Positions 45,095 through 54,289 of a stretch of DNA of 64,000 nucleotides are shown here, in pieces. The stretch lies in contig NZ_QUWK01000013.1 in NCBI RefSeq assembly GCF_003429665.1, forward strand, positions 25,341 to 89,340. The letters are read 5' to 3'. This DNA comes from Sphaerochaeta halotolerans. Lineage in GTDB: Bacteria; Spirochaetota; Spirochaetia; Sphaerochaetales; Sphaerochaetaceae. The notes under the pieces are model-generated. The model made no database searches. It was not told the origin of the DNA and worked only from the letters and a program-made list of their open reading frames with translations. A program made the position numbers and the translations under genes. Position 1 is the stretch's first letter, and the number at the start of each line of letters is the position of its first letter.

Positions 45095-45586
45095 ATGAAA
45101 GAGAAACAAGAAGAGACAAAGGCAGACCGAACCAGGACCATAGTCCTCAGTGGATTTGCCCTGGTGGTACTGTTCATCTTCGCCTTTGGCTGTTATGGAT
45201 GCAGTTATCAACCAATCACCCCACCGGACCCGGAAGAAGCAATTGATGTTACTTCCCGGCTGGTAGGATCCAGTTGGACTCTTGATGATGCACAGGGTCC
45301 ACAGGAGGGTTTGGAAGAACTGCACAACATGGTCTTGAGTTCCATCGAATTCAGTGAACGCCAGACAACCCCGGACCAAGAACTCTCTCTCTCACTGCAA
45401 TTTGCCGATGTTCCCCCTCTCTCTGGCTCCCTTATCTATCAAGAGGAGGAGGGGTTCTCACTTTCCATCGAGGACACCCCTTACCCAGTAATTGTTGTGT
45501 ACTCACAAAGCAAGGATGGCAAAACCGAAACCCTGACACTCAAAGGGCAAGAAAGCAATATTCACTGTTACTACTTGAAAAAATAA
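45095..45586 (+). CDS. Small membrane-anchored or lipoprotein-like protein, unknown
   Basis: Protein of 163 residues I do not recognise. A charged Lys/Glu start is followed by one hydrophobic stretch (about 17-35) ending FAFGCYGCS, which could be a lipobox or a plain anchor. The outer part (about 40-163) alternates polar and hydrophobic residues in a beta-like way and contains a single Trp motif SSWTLDDAQG. Good ribosome site (AAGGAG). Followed closely by another small unknown gene. Confidence 0.65.
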   Translation: MKEKQEETKADRTRTIVLSGFALVVLFIFAFGCYGCSYQPITPPDPEEAIDVTSRLVGSSWTLDDAQGPQEGLEELHNMVLSSIEFSERQTTPDQELSLSLQFADVPPLSGSLIYQEEEGFSLSIEDTPYPVIVVYSQSKDGKTETLTLKGQESNIHCYYLKK

Positions 45587-45668
45587 TCATTTATGCAGAT
45601 ATTAGAAGAAGAACAAATACTCATTGACACTCGGTCAATACGTGTTCGTTCCATAAGGATAGATGCAT

Positions 45669-45962
45669 ATGACACAATATATACCACAGGACCTGCTGTT
45701 CTACTCAACGGACCAGTCGGTAATGACCACTCCTTTCCTGATAGAAATGCTCGACTCAGCATTGATAGAGCATATCCAGATGGGGAATGTTGAAACAGCC
45801 TACGGGGTACTGGAGATGAGTATCAACTTAACCCAGACCTTGGAGGACAATACCTTGAGCGAAGCTGAGGGAAAGGACCTGCTTCAAAAGGTAAAACGGG
45901 AAATAACCAGGGGCAACATTGCCCAGGCAAAACAACACATGGTGGAATTTGCTTTACGTTAG
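45669..45962 (+). CDS. Small helical protein, unknown
   Basis: Acidic, probably all-helical protein of 97 residues (start MTQYIPQDLL at 45669; an ATG at 45663 is the alternative). AAGGAT ten bases upstream favours 45669. No family recognised. An overlapping frame from 45593 was considered and dropped because it ends at 45793 inside this gene and shows less protein-like composition. A strong terminator follows. Confidence 0.6.
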   Translation: MTQYIPQDLLFYSTDQSVMTTPFLIEMLDSALIEHIQMGNVETAYGVLEMSINLTQTLEDNTLSEAEGKDLLQKVKREITRGNIAQAKQHMVEFALR

Positions 45963-45987
45963 AGCAGAATCAGAGTGAGCTGAAACA

Positions 45988-46022
45988 GGGGCCTTTCGCC
46001 AAAGCGAGAGACCCCTTCTTTG
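45988..46022 (+). terminator. Intrinsic terminator after the two small unknown genes
   Basis: Imperfect 12-base stem (GGGGCCTTTCGC with GCGAGAGACCCC, one mismatch, one wobble) at 45988-46015, then TTCTTTGTT. Confidence 0.8.
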
Positions 46023-46027
46023 TTCTC

Positions 46028-47320
46028 CTATCTTCCGATGCTGTAGTACTCCACCCCGGCTTCCAGCATCGCCCTGCTGTCAAAAAGGTTTCGTCCGTCA
46101 TACACAAGGGCAGTCCTCATCAAGGACTTGAAAGCAGATGGCTCCACATCCCTGATCTCCTGCCAATCGGTGAAGATGAAACAAACTTGTGCTCCCCTCA
46201 AAGCATCCTCAACAGTCTGGACATACTGCATTGAGAATTGATACTGGCGCTTGCAGTTTTCCTCTGCCACTGGGTCGAAGGCAGTAATCTCTGCACCTTG
46301 CTCCAGTAGGAGCGGTATATTGTAGATTGCTGGGGACTCACGCAGGTCATCAGTGCCTGCCTTGAAGGCCAAACCCAATACTGCAACCTTGATACCGTTG
46401 AAGGTGATCATGCGATTGGCAGCCTTTCGATACAGTTTATACCGCTGTTCATTGTTGACATCCACGGCAGCGGTAACGGTGCGGAGATTGTAGCCGTATT
46501 GGGCTGCAAGGTATTGTAGTGCCTTGGTGTCCTTGGGGAAGCAGCTTCCTCCGTATCCAATGCCAGCCTTGAGAAAACGGGAGCCAATACGCCCATCATA
46601 ACTCATGCCGAGGGCAACATCCTCAATATTCGCACCAACAAGCTCACAGAGATTTGCCAGGTCATTCATGTAGGAAATCTTGAGCGCCAGAAAGTCATTG
46701 GAGGCATACTTGGTCATCTCTGCGCTTCTTCGGCTCACAGCCACGATAGGAAGATTGAAAGGTGCATACAACTCCCGCAAGACGGTTTCAGAGTGCTTGT
46801 CCTCGATCCCGATTACAATACGCTGGGCATGCATCATGTCATGCACTGCCGTTCCCTGTGCAAGGAACTCTGGATTGGAAGCAACCTCAATGCGAACTGG
46901 ATGCACCAAGGAGTCCTTGATGAACTGCTCAACCTTATCGTTGGTTCCAACAGGAACGGTCGACTTCACCACAACCAAGCAGTCGCGCTCTACACTCTCG
47001 GCAATCTGCCGGGCAACTGAGGCCACATAACTGAGGTTTGCCGATCCATCAGGAAGCTCAGGGGTCCCTACCCCGATGAAAATGACATCAGGATCGCGGT
47101 AGGCACTCTGGTAGTCAGTGGTAAAAGAGAGAAGGCCCTTTTGGAGTCCTTCTTGGAGGAACTCCTCCAAATCGGTCTCATAGATCGGGCTGATACCCTT
47201 GTTCAGCATCGCAACTTTCTTCTCGTCGATATCAACACAGGTTACCTGATGCCCTACATGGGCAAAACAGACTCCTGCGACCAACCCTACATATCCAGTC
47301 CCCGCAATCGTCAGACGCAT
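46028..47320 (-). CDS. ugd: UDP-glucose 6-dehydrogenase
   Basis: Oxidises UDP-glucose to UDP-glucuronate with two NAD, for cell-surface polysaccharides. 430 residues from the ATG at 47320, set by GGAGGAAG; the frame is open 34 codons further. N-terminal NAD motif LTIAGTGYVGLVAGVCFAHV, catalytic Cys in GYGGSCFPKDTKAL (about 255), and the C-terminal AVLGLAFKAGTDDLRESPAI. Stand-alone gene, not in a visible polysaccharide cluster. Confidence 0.95.
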   Translation of the reverse strand: MRLTIAGTGYVGLVAGVCFAHVGHQVTCVDIDEKKVAMLNKGISPIYETDLEEFLQEGLQKGLLSFTTDYQSAYRDPDVIFIGVGTPELPDGSANLSYVASVARQIAESVERDCLVVVKSTVPVGTNDKVEQFIKDSLVHPVRIEVASNPEFLAQGTAVHDMMHAQRIVIGIEDKHSETVLRELYAPFNLPIVAVSRRSAEMTKYASNDFLALKISYMNDLANLCELVGANIEDVALGMSYDGRIGSRFLKAGIGYGGSCFPKDTKALQYLAAQYGYNLRTVTAAVDVNNEQRYKLYRKAANRMITFNGIKVAVLGLAFKAGTDDLRESPAIYNIPLLLEQGAEITAFDPVAEENCKRQYQFSMQYVQTVEDALRGAQVCFIFTDWQEIRDVEPSAFKSLMRTALVYDGRNLFDSRAMLEAGVEYYSIGR

Positions 47321-47408
47321 AGGTTCTTCCTCCAAACTTCCTTGTAATGGTAAGAGCTGCATTACGCATCTCGGTATAGTATAGTAACAGAATCTGGAGG
47401 GAAAAGAC

Positions 47409-48368
47409 ATGGAAACGTACAAAACAGCAACAGTTCAGTTCCAACATGCACCTGGGAATAAGGAGGATAATCTGGAAATTATTACTGCCTATATCGAAAA
47501 AGCAAAGGAAGAGGATGTGAAACTCATCGTATTTCCAGAGATGTGCATCACCGGATACTGGCATGTGAGGAACCTCAGCCGAGAAGAAATCAAGGTACTT
47601 GCAGAGCCAGTGCCGGATGGCCCTTCCACCCAGAAGCTTGTGAGCCTTGCAACAAAACACAAAATGACTATTGGAGCAGGGCTCATTGAATTGGCTGAAA
47701 ATGGATCACTGTACAATACCTATGTAGTAGCGCTCAGTGATGGCACAGTCCAGAGACATAGGAAACTCCATACATTCATCAGCGCCCATATGGAAAGTGG
47801 GGATGCCTACACGGTATTCGACACCCCGGAGGGAGTAAGGATTGGGGTGCTCATCTGTTACGATAACAACATCATAGAAAATGCACGTATGACTGCCCTC
47901 CTGGGGGCAGAAATCTTGCTTGCACCACACCAGACTGGAGGCTGTAATTCTGCAAGTCCGAAGGGAATGAAGAGAATCGACCCACTGCTCTGGGAAGAAA
48001 GAGAGAAAAGAAGCGACGAACTGTTGAAGGAGTTCCAAGGCCCCAAGGGACGGGGTTGGCTGATGCGCTGGCTCCCCTCACGCGCTCATGACAACGGCAT
48101 GTTCCTGCTCTTCAGTAACGGGGTGGGAAGGGACGATGATGAAGTGAGAACTGGGAATGCCATGATCCTGGACCCCTATGGAGAAATCCTTGCTGAATCG
48201 AAAGCACTGGGGAATGACATGGTCTCCGCTGAGCTCGACCTTTCCCTCATACCTACCAGCAACGGCAGAAGGTGGATGAAAGCAAGAAGACCTGAACTCT
48301 ATTCCCTCATTGTCCAAAGAACAGGAGAGGAAGAAGAGACCCGGAAGGTGCGCTTCACGTACGAGTAG
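47409..48368 (+). CDS. Carbon-nitrogen hydrolase (nitrilase superfamily)
   Basis: Cytoplasmic amidase of 319 residues. The catalytic triad is visible: Glu44 in IVFPEMCITG, Lys119 in QRHRKLHTF and Cys150 in VLICYDNN. Overall pattern resembles N-carbamoyl-putrescine amidase and related linear-amide hydrolases, but substrate cannot be fixed. GGAGGG ribosome site. Its 3' end overlaps the convergent mannitol-dehydrogenase-family gene by 14 bases. Confidence 0.88.
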   Translation: METYKTATVQFQHAPGNKEDNLEIITAYIEKAKEEDVKLIVFPEMCITGYWHVRNLSREEIKVLAEPVPDGPSTQKLVSLATKHKMTIGAGLIELAENGSLYNTYVVALSDGTVQRHRKLHTFISAHMESGDAYTVFDTPEGVRIGVLICYDNNIIENARMTALLGAEILLAPHQTGGCNSASPKGMKRIDPLLWEEREKRSDELLKEFQGPKGRGWLMRWLPSRAHDNGMFLLFSNGVGRDDDEVRTGNAMILDPYGEILAESKALGNDMVSAELDLSLIPTSNGRRWMKARRPELYSLIVQRTGEEEETRKVRFTYE

Positions 48369-49785
48369 AAAGCACTGCGGCTACTCCATTATGGTTCACA
48401 TGCTCCAGACTGGTGAGTAATGGTTGTTTGAGTGCAGACCCTTGCTCAACAGAGATTCCAATCAGAGAGAAGAACTGTTGTGGTTCTGATTCAATTACGC
48501 TGGCTGCGGAAAGCAGCTCCTGTTTCTGTCCGTCATCAATCACTGAGGGGTCAGCAGTTTCAAGAAAGTGAATCCAGAATACCAATGCCAGGACCATTGA
48601 TCCTAGCGGGAGATGGTTCCTCAAGGCATATTGCAGAGCCGGGATCAAGGCATTGGTGAACTTCTTAGACCCATCCTGTGCAAGACGCAGGATGGTATCC
48701 TTGATTGAGCGGTTCTGGAAGCGTGCGATCAACTGATCCTTGTACGCTTCTTGATCGAACCCGTCGATGGAGGGAATGCTCTTTCCCACTTCCTGCATAT
48801 AGCACTCACGGATGAACTTCCTGAGATATTCATCTCTCATAGCTTCATCAACCTGACGATAACCCAACAGGTACGCTGGATATGCCAAGGCAGAGTGACT
48901 GCCATTGAGCAAACGGATTTTCATCATCTCATACGATTCCACCTCACCTGTGACGATTGCCCCTGCCTTGCTGAAGTCGGGCAGTCCTTCCAATCCTTCA
49001 GGCTCAATCACCCACTGCAGAAAGTCTTCACTGACCACACTCCACGCATCCTGGTACCCATAGGTTTCAGCAATATGGGCAGTGTCTGCTTCAGTGGTAT
49101 TGGGAGTAATCCTATCAACCATGGAAAGGGGGAACGAGACTGATTGCTCCAAGAATGGGAGGACCTCGGGGAATACCTGCTCGCAGTACTGTTTGATGCA
49201 ACGGTACAGCACCTTTCCATTGGATGGCATATTGTCGCAGGAGGCAATGGTGAGGGGATCTTTACGAGTACACAATGCAAGGGCAATGTGCCCTATAGCG
49301 CTTTGTGGTGTGGCCGGATGAGCAAGATCATGGACAATGGAGGGATGCATCCAATCCAGAGATTGGTTCTCAGCATCATAACAATACCCTTTCTCTGTGA
49401 TTGTCAGGGTAATGAGCTTGGTTTGGTTTCGTGCTATGAGCTCAGTTACCCGCTCGGGATACTTCCACCCTTCAGTGTAGCCACGGATACAACCGATAAT
49501 GCACGCTTTTTCTCCTCCTTGCGGATCTTTGCTGCACAAGGTATAAAGATAGTCCTGCTTTTCTGCTCTTTCTTTGGTAGCGGATGCAAGCAAATCCACT
49601 TCCTCAATACCCCAGTTGGTACGTCCCTGCTGCAGGAGTCGATGCAGGAAATAACAGAAGTGGGAACGGTGAAAATGTCCCAGTCCAAGATGAACGATGG
49701 AGGGAACCAAAGCGGTTGGATCATAGACAGGGACTTCTACGCTATCTTCCAGTCCTTTGTAGGTGTTTAGGTTCAAGTTCGTCAT
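48355..49785 (-). CDS. Mannitol dehydrogenase family oxidoreductase (mannitol, fructuronate or mannonate type)
   Basis: NAD-dependent polyol or hexuronate dehydrogenase, 476 residues from the ATG at 49785. N-terminal NAD motif SIVHLGLGHFHRSHFCYFLH, then ITLTITEKGYC, MPSNGKVL, VDRITPNT and the C-terminal-domain Lys-X-Arg-Leu motif MMKIRLLNGSHSALAY. Members act on mannitol, fructuronate (UxuB) or tagaturonate; mannitol 2-dehydrogenase is a good fit but not proven. Two in-frame ATGs upstream (49806, 49833) are alternatives. Confidence 0.85.
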   Translation of the reverse strand: MTNLNLNTYKGLEDSVEVPVYDPTALVPSIVHLGLGHFHRSHFCYFLHRLLQQGRTNWGIEEVDLLASATKERAEKQDYLYTLCSKDPQGGEKACIIGCIRGYTEGWKYPERVTELIARNQTKLITLTITEKGYCYDAENQSLDWMHPSIVHDLAHPATPQSAIGHIALALCTRKDPLTIASCDNMPSNGKVLYRCIKQYCEQVFPEVLPFLEQSVSFPLSMVDRITPNTTEADTAHIAETYGYQDAWSVVSEDFLQWVIEPEGLEGLPDFSKAGAIVTGEVESYEMMKIRLLNGSHSALAYPAYLLGYRQVDEAMRDEYLRKFIRECYMQEVGKSIPSIDGFDQEAYKDQLIARFQNRSIKDTILRLAQDGSKKFTNALIPALQYALRNHLPLGSMVLALVFWIHFLETADPSVIDDGQKQELLSAASVIESEPQQFFSLIGISVEQGSALKQPLLTSLEHVNHNGVAAVLSTRT

Positions 49786-49978
49786 TTTTATTCTTTCCTC
49801 ATGCATAGTAATACGGTGCTTGTATGGTTTCACTCCTGAGAAATTCTATCAAGGCCCCTACTCCGGTTCCCAATTGGTTTTTCAACTGTTCAGCCTCATG
49901 AGGGAAAGCTTGGGCATGCGTGATGGCGAGAAGGACCCTCCCACGGAAGAACCTGCTGAATTGAATCCTGCTTTTATT

Positions 49979-50592
49979 AACGGAAGACGCCGAATAGATG
50001 AGGGGTCTGGAGTTAAGGGATTCAAATACCCCGCGGCTTGCCGCGGGAGGGCCCGAGGATTAGAATAATTCGAGGGGGGCTCGGAAATGGGTGACAGTAC
50101 CTATATTCATCTTTCACACAATGTGTCGAATCTGGTGTACCACATTGTGACACCCACGAAATACCGTCGTCTGGCGATAACTGACCTTGTGGAGGAGAGT
50201 CTGAGGCAAATATGCGAGGGGATTGAACTGAGGTGGGACTGGATAAGGTTTTTGGAGGTCGGTGCCGATGGTGACCATGTGCACTTTCTTGTGCAAAGTA
50301 CACCGGAGCACAGTCCCACCGAGATAGTGAGGACGATCAAGAGCGTGACAGCGAAGCGCATATTTGCCGAGCATCCTGAGGTGAAGAGGATGCTGTGGGG
50401 AGGGGAGTTTTGGGGCGACGGGTATTTCGTATCGAGTGTGGGCAAGTTTACGAGTGAGGAAGTGATAGCCGAGTATGTAAAGAGACAGGGGAATCCTGCA
50501 GAATACAGGCAACTGGTCTTGAACTTGTCCACGCGAGAATGACGAGCCCCTCGGTAGAGATACCTCGGGGCTCTGCCCCGAGGAAATTCATT
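49979..50592 (+). mobile_element. IS200/IS605-family insertion sequence inside the RloB gene
   Basis: About 614 bp; the ends are placed by comparing the interrupted RloB reading frame, with an ambiguity of three bases (ATT at 49976-49978 and 50590-50592). No target duplication, as expected for this family. Terminal hairpins: CCCGCGGC/GCCGCGGG with a TT loop at 50030-50047, and CCTCGGGGC/GCCCCGAGG at 50563-50583. It carries only a tnpA. Read on the minus strand, the element starts GAATTTCC directly after CAAT. An accessory tnpB is absent. Confidence 0.88.
50087..50542 (+). CDS. tnpA: IS200/IS605 Y1 transposase TnpA
   Basis: Single-strand DNA transposase of 151 residues. The HUH metal motif is HVHFL (His64, His66) and the catalytic tyrosine is Tyr130 in VIAEYVKRQG, where IS608 TnpA has Tyr127. 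YHIVTPTKYRR near residue 18 is also family-typical. The frame is complete, so the enzyme is probably active. It may act in trans on the 155-bp repeats nearby. Confidence 0.95.
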   Translation: MGDSTYIHLSHNVSNLVYHIVTPTKYRRLAITDLVEESLRQICEGIELRWDWIRFLEVGADGDHVHFLVQSTPEHSPTEIVRTIKSVTAKRIFAEHPEVKRMLWGGEFWGDGYFVSSVGKFTSEEVIAEYVKRQGNPAEYRQLVLNLSTRE

Positions 50593-51036
50593 GTATCGTC
50601 CTCCGAGCTTTTCCATCAGGTACCGCTCTGTCTGGGTTCGGCTCCCAATCTTCTGGTTTTCCAATAGCAGTCCATGGTCATACTCCGAGAGGTCGCTGTA
50701 ATGCAGCAACAACCACAGCTCAAAGCAAGGATTGGTGATACAGAGATGAAATCCTGCCTCGTTGCAAAGTGCAAGCATCGTTTCATATTGGAATTCCTTG
50801 AAACTGTGTCTATCACGGTCAACAATAATAGAGACATGGTCAATCTCTGGATGGTAATGATTACTCTGACTGAGTAGCCCAACAGTCTCCTCAAAGATGT
50901 TCAGGGGATTGCTGCCGGTATTGGGACCATGACGGAGGGGAATCATCTCAACCATGGGAGAGATACCCAACTCAGATGAGTATTGCATCAGGCCCTTGAA
51001 ATACTGGTATTCAGTACGCCTCCCCTCACACGCAAT

Positions 51037-51191
51037 GAAAGGTATCAATACCCCAGGGCAAGCCCTGGACTCAGGAGGCGTTGCCTCCTTTTCCGCCCCA
51101 AGGGACGGGGTATCTCACCTTGCTTTCCCGGCACTCGCTCGGGAGAGGAACCATCATGCTGATTCCTTTCCTCTCGCTCCGTTGGGGAATG
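51037..51191 (+). repeat. 155-bp structured repeat, copy 2, inside the RloB gene
   Basis: Directly after AAT, from GAAAGGTATC to GGGGAATG. Hairpins: CCAGGGC/GCCCTGG (51053-51068), GGAGGC/GCCTCC (51074-51088), outer ATACCCC/GGGGTAT (51048-51113), TCCCG/CGGGA (51126-51144). Precise removal restores the RloB frame, so this is a genuine insertion and shows both ends of the element. Confidence 0.93.
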
Positions 51192-51261
51192 AAGAACCTG
51201 CTTCTGGGTGCCAATTGCCTCTCTCCTTGAATGGAACGCTGTCCAAATGGCTGCCCGATCC

Positions 51262-52554
51262 TCATTCCTCATCCTCCTCGGGAAGATAGAAGCCTCCAAA
51301 AAACGGCACCCCTCCATAGCGGCCATTCAGGTAGGCTTGTTCAAGGTGAGCGTCAAACTGTTCTTGGAACTGGTCAAAGGGGTAGATGACACTTGCTCCT
51401 TCTTGGTTCTTTTCGACAAAGAAAATCTCATCACGCCGCAGGAGTTGCAAATTGAGAAGCAGACTCTCGTGGGTGGTGACAACCAACTGTACGTTCTGCG
51501 TCTTGGCCAACTCCAGGTAGTTTTTCACAAATTGCAGCGTTAGCTTAGGATGCAAAGAGCGGTCAATCTCATCAATGAAGACCACACTGCCAGGTTCTGA
51601 GGTAACCAATACGGAAAGTAAATCGAGCAGCCTTCGTGTTCCGTCAGACTCTTCATCATAGCCAAAGTATGCTTCCTTGTGGGCAAATCCTACTTCAGAG
51701 AATTGTAGCGCACCACTCTTCTGTTGCATGAGAAATAGGCGGGACCCTATTTGCAGTCGGTAGGGAACTTGCCTCTTGAGGGCTCTCTCTTTGTCAGCTT
51801 CATACTGCCCGCGATAAGCTGGAGGCACATGACTTGAGACTTCCTTTTCATCTACCCCCCTAAACGCAATCTGTGATATGCCGGTGGAGAAGTGAGTTAT
51901 GGCTTTGCTCAGCCTACCCCAATCCTCAATGGGAAAGGCACCATATCCAGTGAGAGCACTGGAGGGATTAGCCAACGTGAGATGGTTAAACCAACTTTGC
52001 ACTTCTCCCAAGATGGCAGGCAAAGCATTGCTTTGTATCAGGAGCGTATTTTCCGCCCCCTTGAGTGCTTCCAAATGGGGGCCAACAGGTACAGCAAACA
52101 GCAATGTATCATAGACGAATGTTTGCTTCTGTGTATTTCGGGCAAAGAGTGTTTGCTCTTTCTCCTTAGTAAGTTTCACCAACCACTCTTCAGTGATTAC
52201 ACTTTCTGCAATGATCACTTCAAACCCATAGGCGTACAGGGAATCATCCAAGGCAATCTCAAACTCAAAATAGGAGGGCTTGCTTCTATTTTCAGATTTC
52301 AGCCTGCAATAGACCTCTGGATTCTTGATCGCGGCTGTTCCTTGCTTGATCATGGAGTGGGCAAAGGCCATTGCCTTGATCACATTGCTTTTCCCAGCTG
52401 CATTGGCACCAAAAATGGCTCCAAATTTCAAGAGTTGCACTGAGTCTACCGTAAATACCCGCTCTCCAAACCCCAGATGAGCATCGGCAATCAGGGAGAG
52501 GCTTTGATTTGTGTCAAAGGAAAGGAAATTCCCTACCGTAAAGCGTACCAACAT
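51262..52554 (-). CDS. RloA-like AAA/SMC-type ATPase, left AbiL-like module
   Basis: Predicted defence ATPase, 430 residues from the ATG at 52554 with GGAGG upstream. The N-terminus MLVRFTVGNFLSFDTNQSLS is that of the OLD/AAA_15 group; Walker A is FGANAAGKSN at about 49-57, the signature region DGTRRLLDLLSVLV and Walker B VVFIDEIDRSLHP follow near 310-340, with VVTTHESLLL as the switch. Its partner RloB gene overlaps its 3' end by 11 bases but is broken, so the module is probably inactive unless the second module's RloB can substitute. Confidence 0.87.
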   Translation of the reverse strand: MLVRFTVGNFLSFDTNQSLSLIADAHLGFGERVFTVDSVQLLKFGAIFGANAAGKSNVIKAMAFAHSMIKQGTAAIKNPEVYCRLKSENRSKPSYFEFEIALDDSLYAYGFEVIIAESVITEEWLVKLTKEKEQTLFARNTQKQTFVYDTLLFAVPVGPHLEALKGAENTLLIQSNALPAILGEVQSWFNHLTLANPSSALTGYGAFPIEDWGRLSKAITHFSTGISQIAFRGVDEKEVSSHVPPAYRGQYEADKERALKRQVPYRLQIGSRLFLMQQKSGALQFSEVGFAHKEAYFGYDEESDGTRRLLDLLSVLVTSEPGSVVFIDEIDRSLHPKLTLQFVKNYLELAKTQNVQLVVTTHESLLLNLQLLRRDEIFFVEKNQEGASVIYPFDQFQEQFDAHLEQAYLNGRYGGVPFFGGFYLPEEDEE

Positions 52555-52604
52555 TATATGCCTCCAAGAAAACTCTACCAGCTCTAGGATAGGCATACAA
52601 CCTT

Positions 52605-52757
52605 TTACTTCTTCTGATACAACACAGTTTTCTGGTAGTCAGAGGGGAGCATACCATAGCGCTTTTTGAAGGCTCTTCGGAAAGTCTGGGGATTGGAATA
52701 GCCGCAGAGGGTGGTAATCTCCCCGATGGTCATCTGCTTCTCACTGAAGAGCACCCT
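52605..52757 (-). pseudogene. AraC-family C-terminal remnant
   Basis: About 50 codons read VLFSEKQMTIGEITTLCGYS, then NPQTFRRAFKKRYGMLPSDY, ending at TAA (52607-52605). This is the second helix-turn-helix and end motif of an AraC regulator. A stop codon cuts it immediately upstream and no N-terminal part is present. It is a leftover between the two defence modules and marks a recombination or insertion boundary. Confidence 0.8.
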
Positions 52758-52935
52758 TTATATGAAGGTCTCTTCTTGTTGAAAGAACCATCTGCTCACA
52801 TTCATATAAGAATTTAATGCTAATTACAATTATTATTCTATTTAAAAAGTATTTTGCTCATTATACAGCTTTTTATTGTTGACTATAGGGATTAATCATC
52901 TTATTCTAGACATACTGAATAAGGAGGAAATACCC

Positions 52936-54288
52936 ATGTTAATCAATTTTACCGTTTCCAATTTCAGGAGTTTCAAAGAGGAAGCATTGCTTAATCTTGC
53001 TCCTGCAAAACGAATCAAGGAAAAGAGCGAGCATGTGTTGCACTCCCCCAAGAATAAGAAAGTAGATGTACTTCCTGTATCGGTTATCTATGGAAAAAAT
53101 GGTAGTGGTAAAACTACCTTCATTGATGCACTTTTCTTCATGAAATTGCGTGTAACACAAGACATATATCCTTCTGTTGCTCCATTCAGGTTAGCTGACA
53201 CAATGCAGGAAAACAAACCCACGAGGTTTTCAATTCTATTCAAGTATCACGATATTGTGTATGACTATGGTTTTTCGCTTCACAAGAAAGTTGTACAGGA
53301 AGAATGGCTTTCAGCATATTTCTCATCAAAACCTAGCCTCTTATTTGAACGATATAATGAAAACGGAAAGCCTGTGGCTACATTTGGACAAGCACTTATC
53401 TCTGCAACCCCCAAAGGTAAAAATTACCTTAGCTTTATAATGGAAGGAATAAATCAAGAAGAGCTATTTCTTCGTGAAGCAGTCAAAAGAAATATTAAAC
53501 TCCTTTCTCCAATTATTGAATGGTTTTCAGACCATTGTTTCATCATCATGCCTGAAAGCAAAGTACAAGCACTTGAGTTACTGTTGCATGATCAGTCTGA
53601 AACCCTACAGAAGATAAATGAGCGGATCAAGGAGATGGACCTCGATATTGATGAACTGGACTCAGTACGCAAACCTTTTGATATTGAAAAGTTTTGTTCC
53701 CGTTTTGAAGATGCTGAAGCAGCACAATATCATTCAATGTTTGAGGAGATGCAAGAAAACGAAGCTGTTCCTCTGAATGATGAATATGCGAACCCGCATG
53801 GAGTGGTACTGAAAACCGCAGAGGGCTTTGAAATGGTCAAGCTGGAAGCAGGATACACAAGGCAGGACGGGAAGCATATTCAATTTGATATGTCATTGGC
53901 TTCCAGTGGTATGAACAGAATGCTTCATTTGCTTCCTGCATTGGATCTCATCCATGGGGAAGACACTGTCTTTGTAATTGATGAATTGGAGCGAAGTCTA
54001 CATACGTTACTCGCTCAATACTTTATCAAGAATTTCATAACAGAAACGACCAACACCCAAATGGGCAACCAACTGATTTTCAGCACCCATGACACCAATC
54101 TGCTGGATGCAGATATATTCCGTAGTGATGAAATATGGTTGATTGAGAAAGATCCTGGTCACGGAAGCCATCTCTGCAACCTTGTAGAATTCAAACTTAC
54201 CACCGGTTTGAACTATGAAAAGGGATACTTGAGCGGCCGATTTGGAGCAATCCCTGTTTTTCATGGAAACCAATTGAGGATTCATTGA
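52936..54288 (+). CDS. RloA-like AAA/SMC-type ATPase, right AbiL-like module
   Basis: Predicted defence ATPase, 450 residues from the ATG at 52936 (AAGGAGG upstream; the frame is open 20 codons further). N-terminus MLINFTVSNFRSFKEEALLN, Walker A YGKNGSGKTT at 52-61, a middle coiled region (about 200-260), Walker B FVIDELERSLH near 355 and STHDTNLLD. It is only distantly like the left ATPase, so the two modules are not a recent duplication. Codon use is visibly more AT-rich than in flanking metabolic genes, which suggests transfer. One base separates it from the RloB gene. Confidence 0.88.
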   Translation: MLINFTVSNFRSFKEEALLNLAPAKRIKEKSEHVLHSPKNKKVDVLPVSVIYGKNGSGKTTFIDALFFMKLRVTQDIYPSVAPFRLADTMQENKPTRFSILFKYHDIVYDYGFSLHKKVVQEEWLSAYFSSKPSLLFERYNENGKPVATFGQALISATPKGKNYLSFIMEGINQEELFLREAVKRNIKLLSPIIEWFSDHCFIIMPESKVQALELLLHDQSETLQKINERIKEMDLDIDELDSVRKPFDIEKFCSRFEDAEAAQYHSMFEEMQENEAVPLNDEYANPHGVVLKTAEGFEMVKLEAGYTRQDGKHIQFDMSLASSGMNRMLHLLPALDLIHGEDTVFVIDELERSLHTLLAQYFIKNFITETTNTQMGNQLIFSTHDTNLLDADIFRSDEIWLIEKDPGHGSHLCNLVEFKLTTGLNYEKGYLSGRFGAIPVFHGNQLRIH

Positions 54289-54289
54289 T

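Larger units (their letters stand above)
49799..51272 (-). pseudogene. RloB-like (AbiLii-type) gene broken by an IS200 element and a 155-bp repeat
   Basis: Three in-order pieces of one RloB protein can be joined. N-piece (51272 down to 51192) MRNEDRAAI... ending QKQVL; middle piece (51036 down to 50593) IACEGRRTEYQYF, HVSIIVDRDRH, NPCFELWLLLHY, ending EKLGGRYN; C-piece (49978 down to 49799) KSRIQFSRFFRGR, AITHAQAFPHEAEQL, GTGVGALIEFL. Removing 51037-51191 joins VL to IACEG in frame, and removing the IS joins RYN to KSRIQF in frame. The rebuilt protein is about 235 residues. It starts within the end of the RloA-like ATPase gene. The long frame reading from the middle piece into the IS is an artefact. 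Confidence 0.88.

Noticed and set aside
45593..45793. Frame of 66 codons overlapping the small helical protein gene
   Set aside because: Ends inside the better-supported frame, which continues to a position just before the terminator.
50107..51048. Long minus-strand frame of 313 codons
   Set aside because: Only its first part is RloB; the rest is the IS200 element read backwards. It is treated as a piece of the interrupted gene, not as a protein.
50954..51289. Frame crossing repeat copy 2 on the plus strand (similar frames at 23841-24236 and 54840-55082)
   Set aside because: The shared peptide arises because the same repeat is read in the same frame. No ribosome site or family supports a gene.
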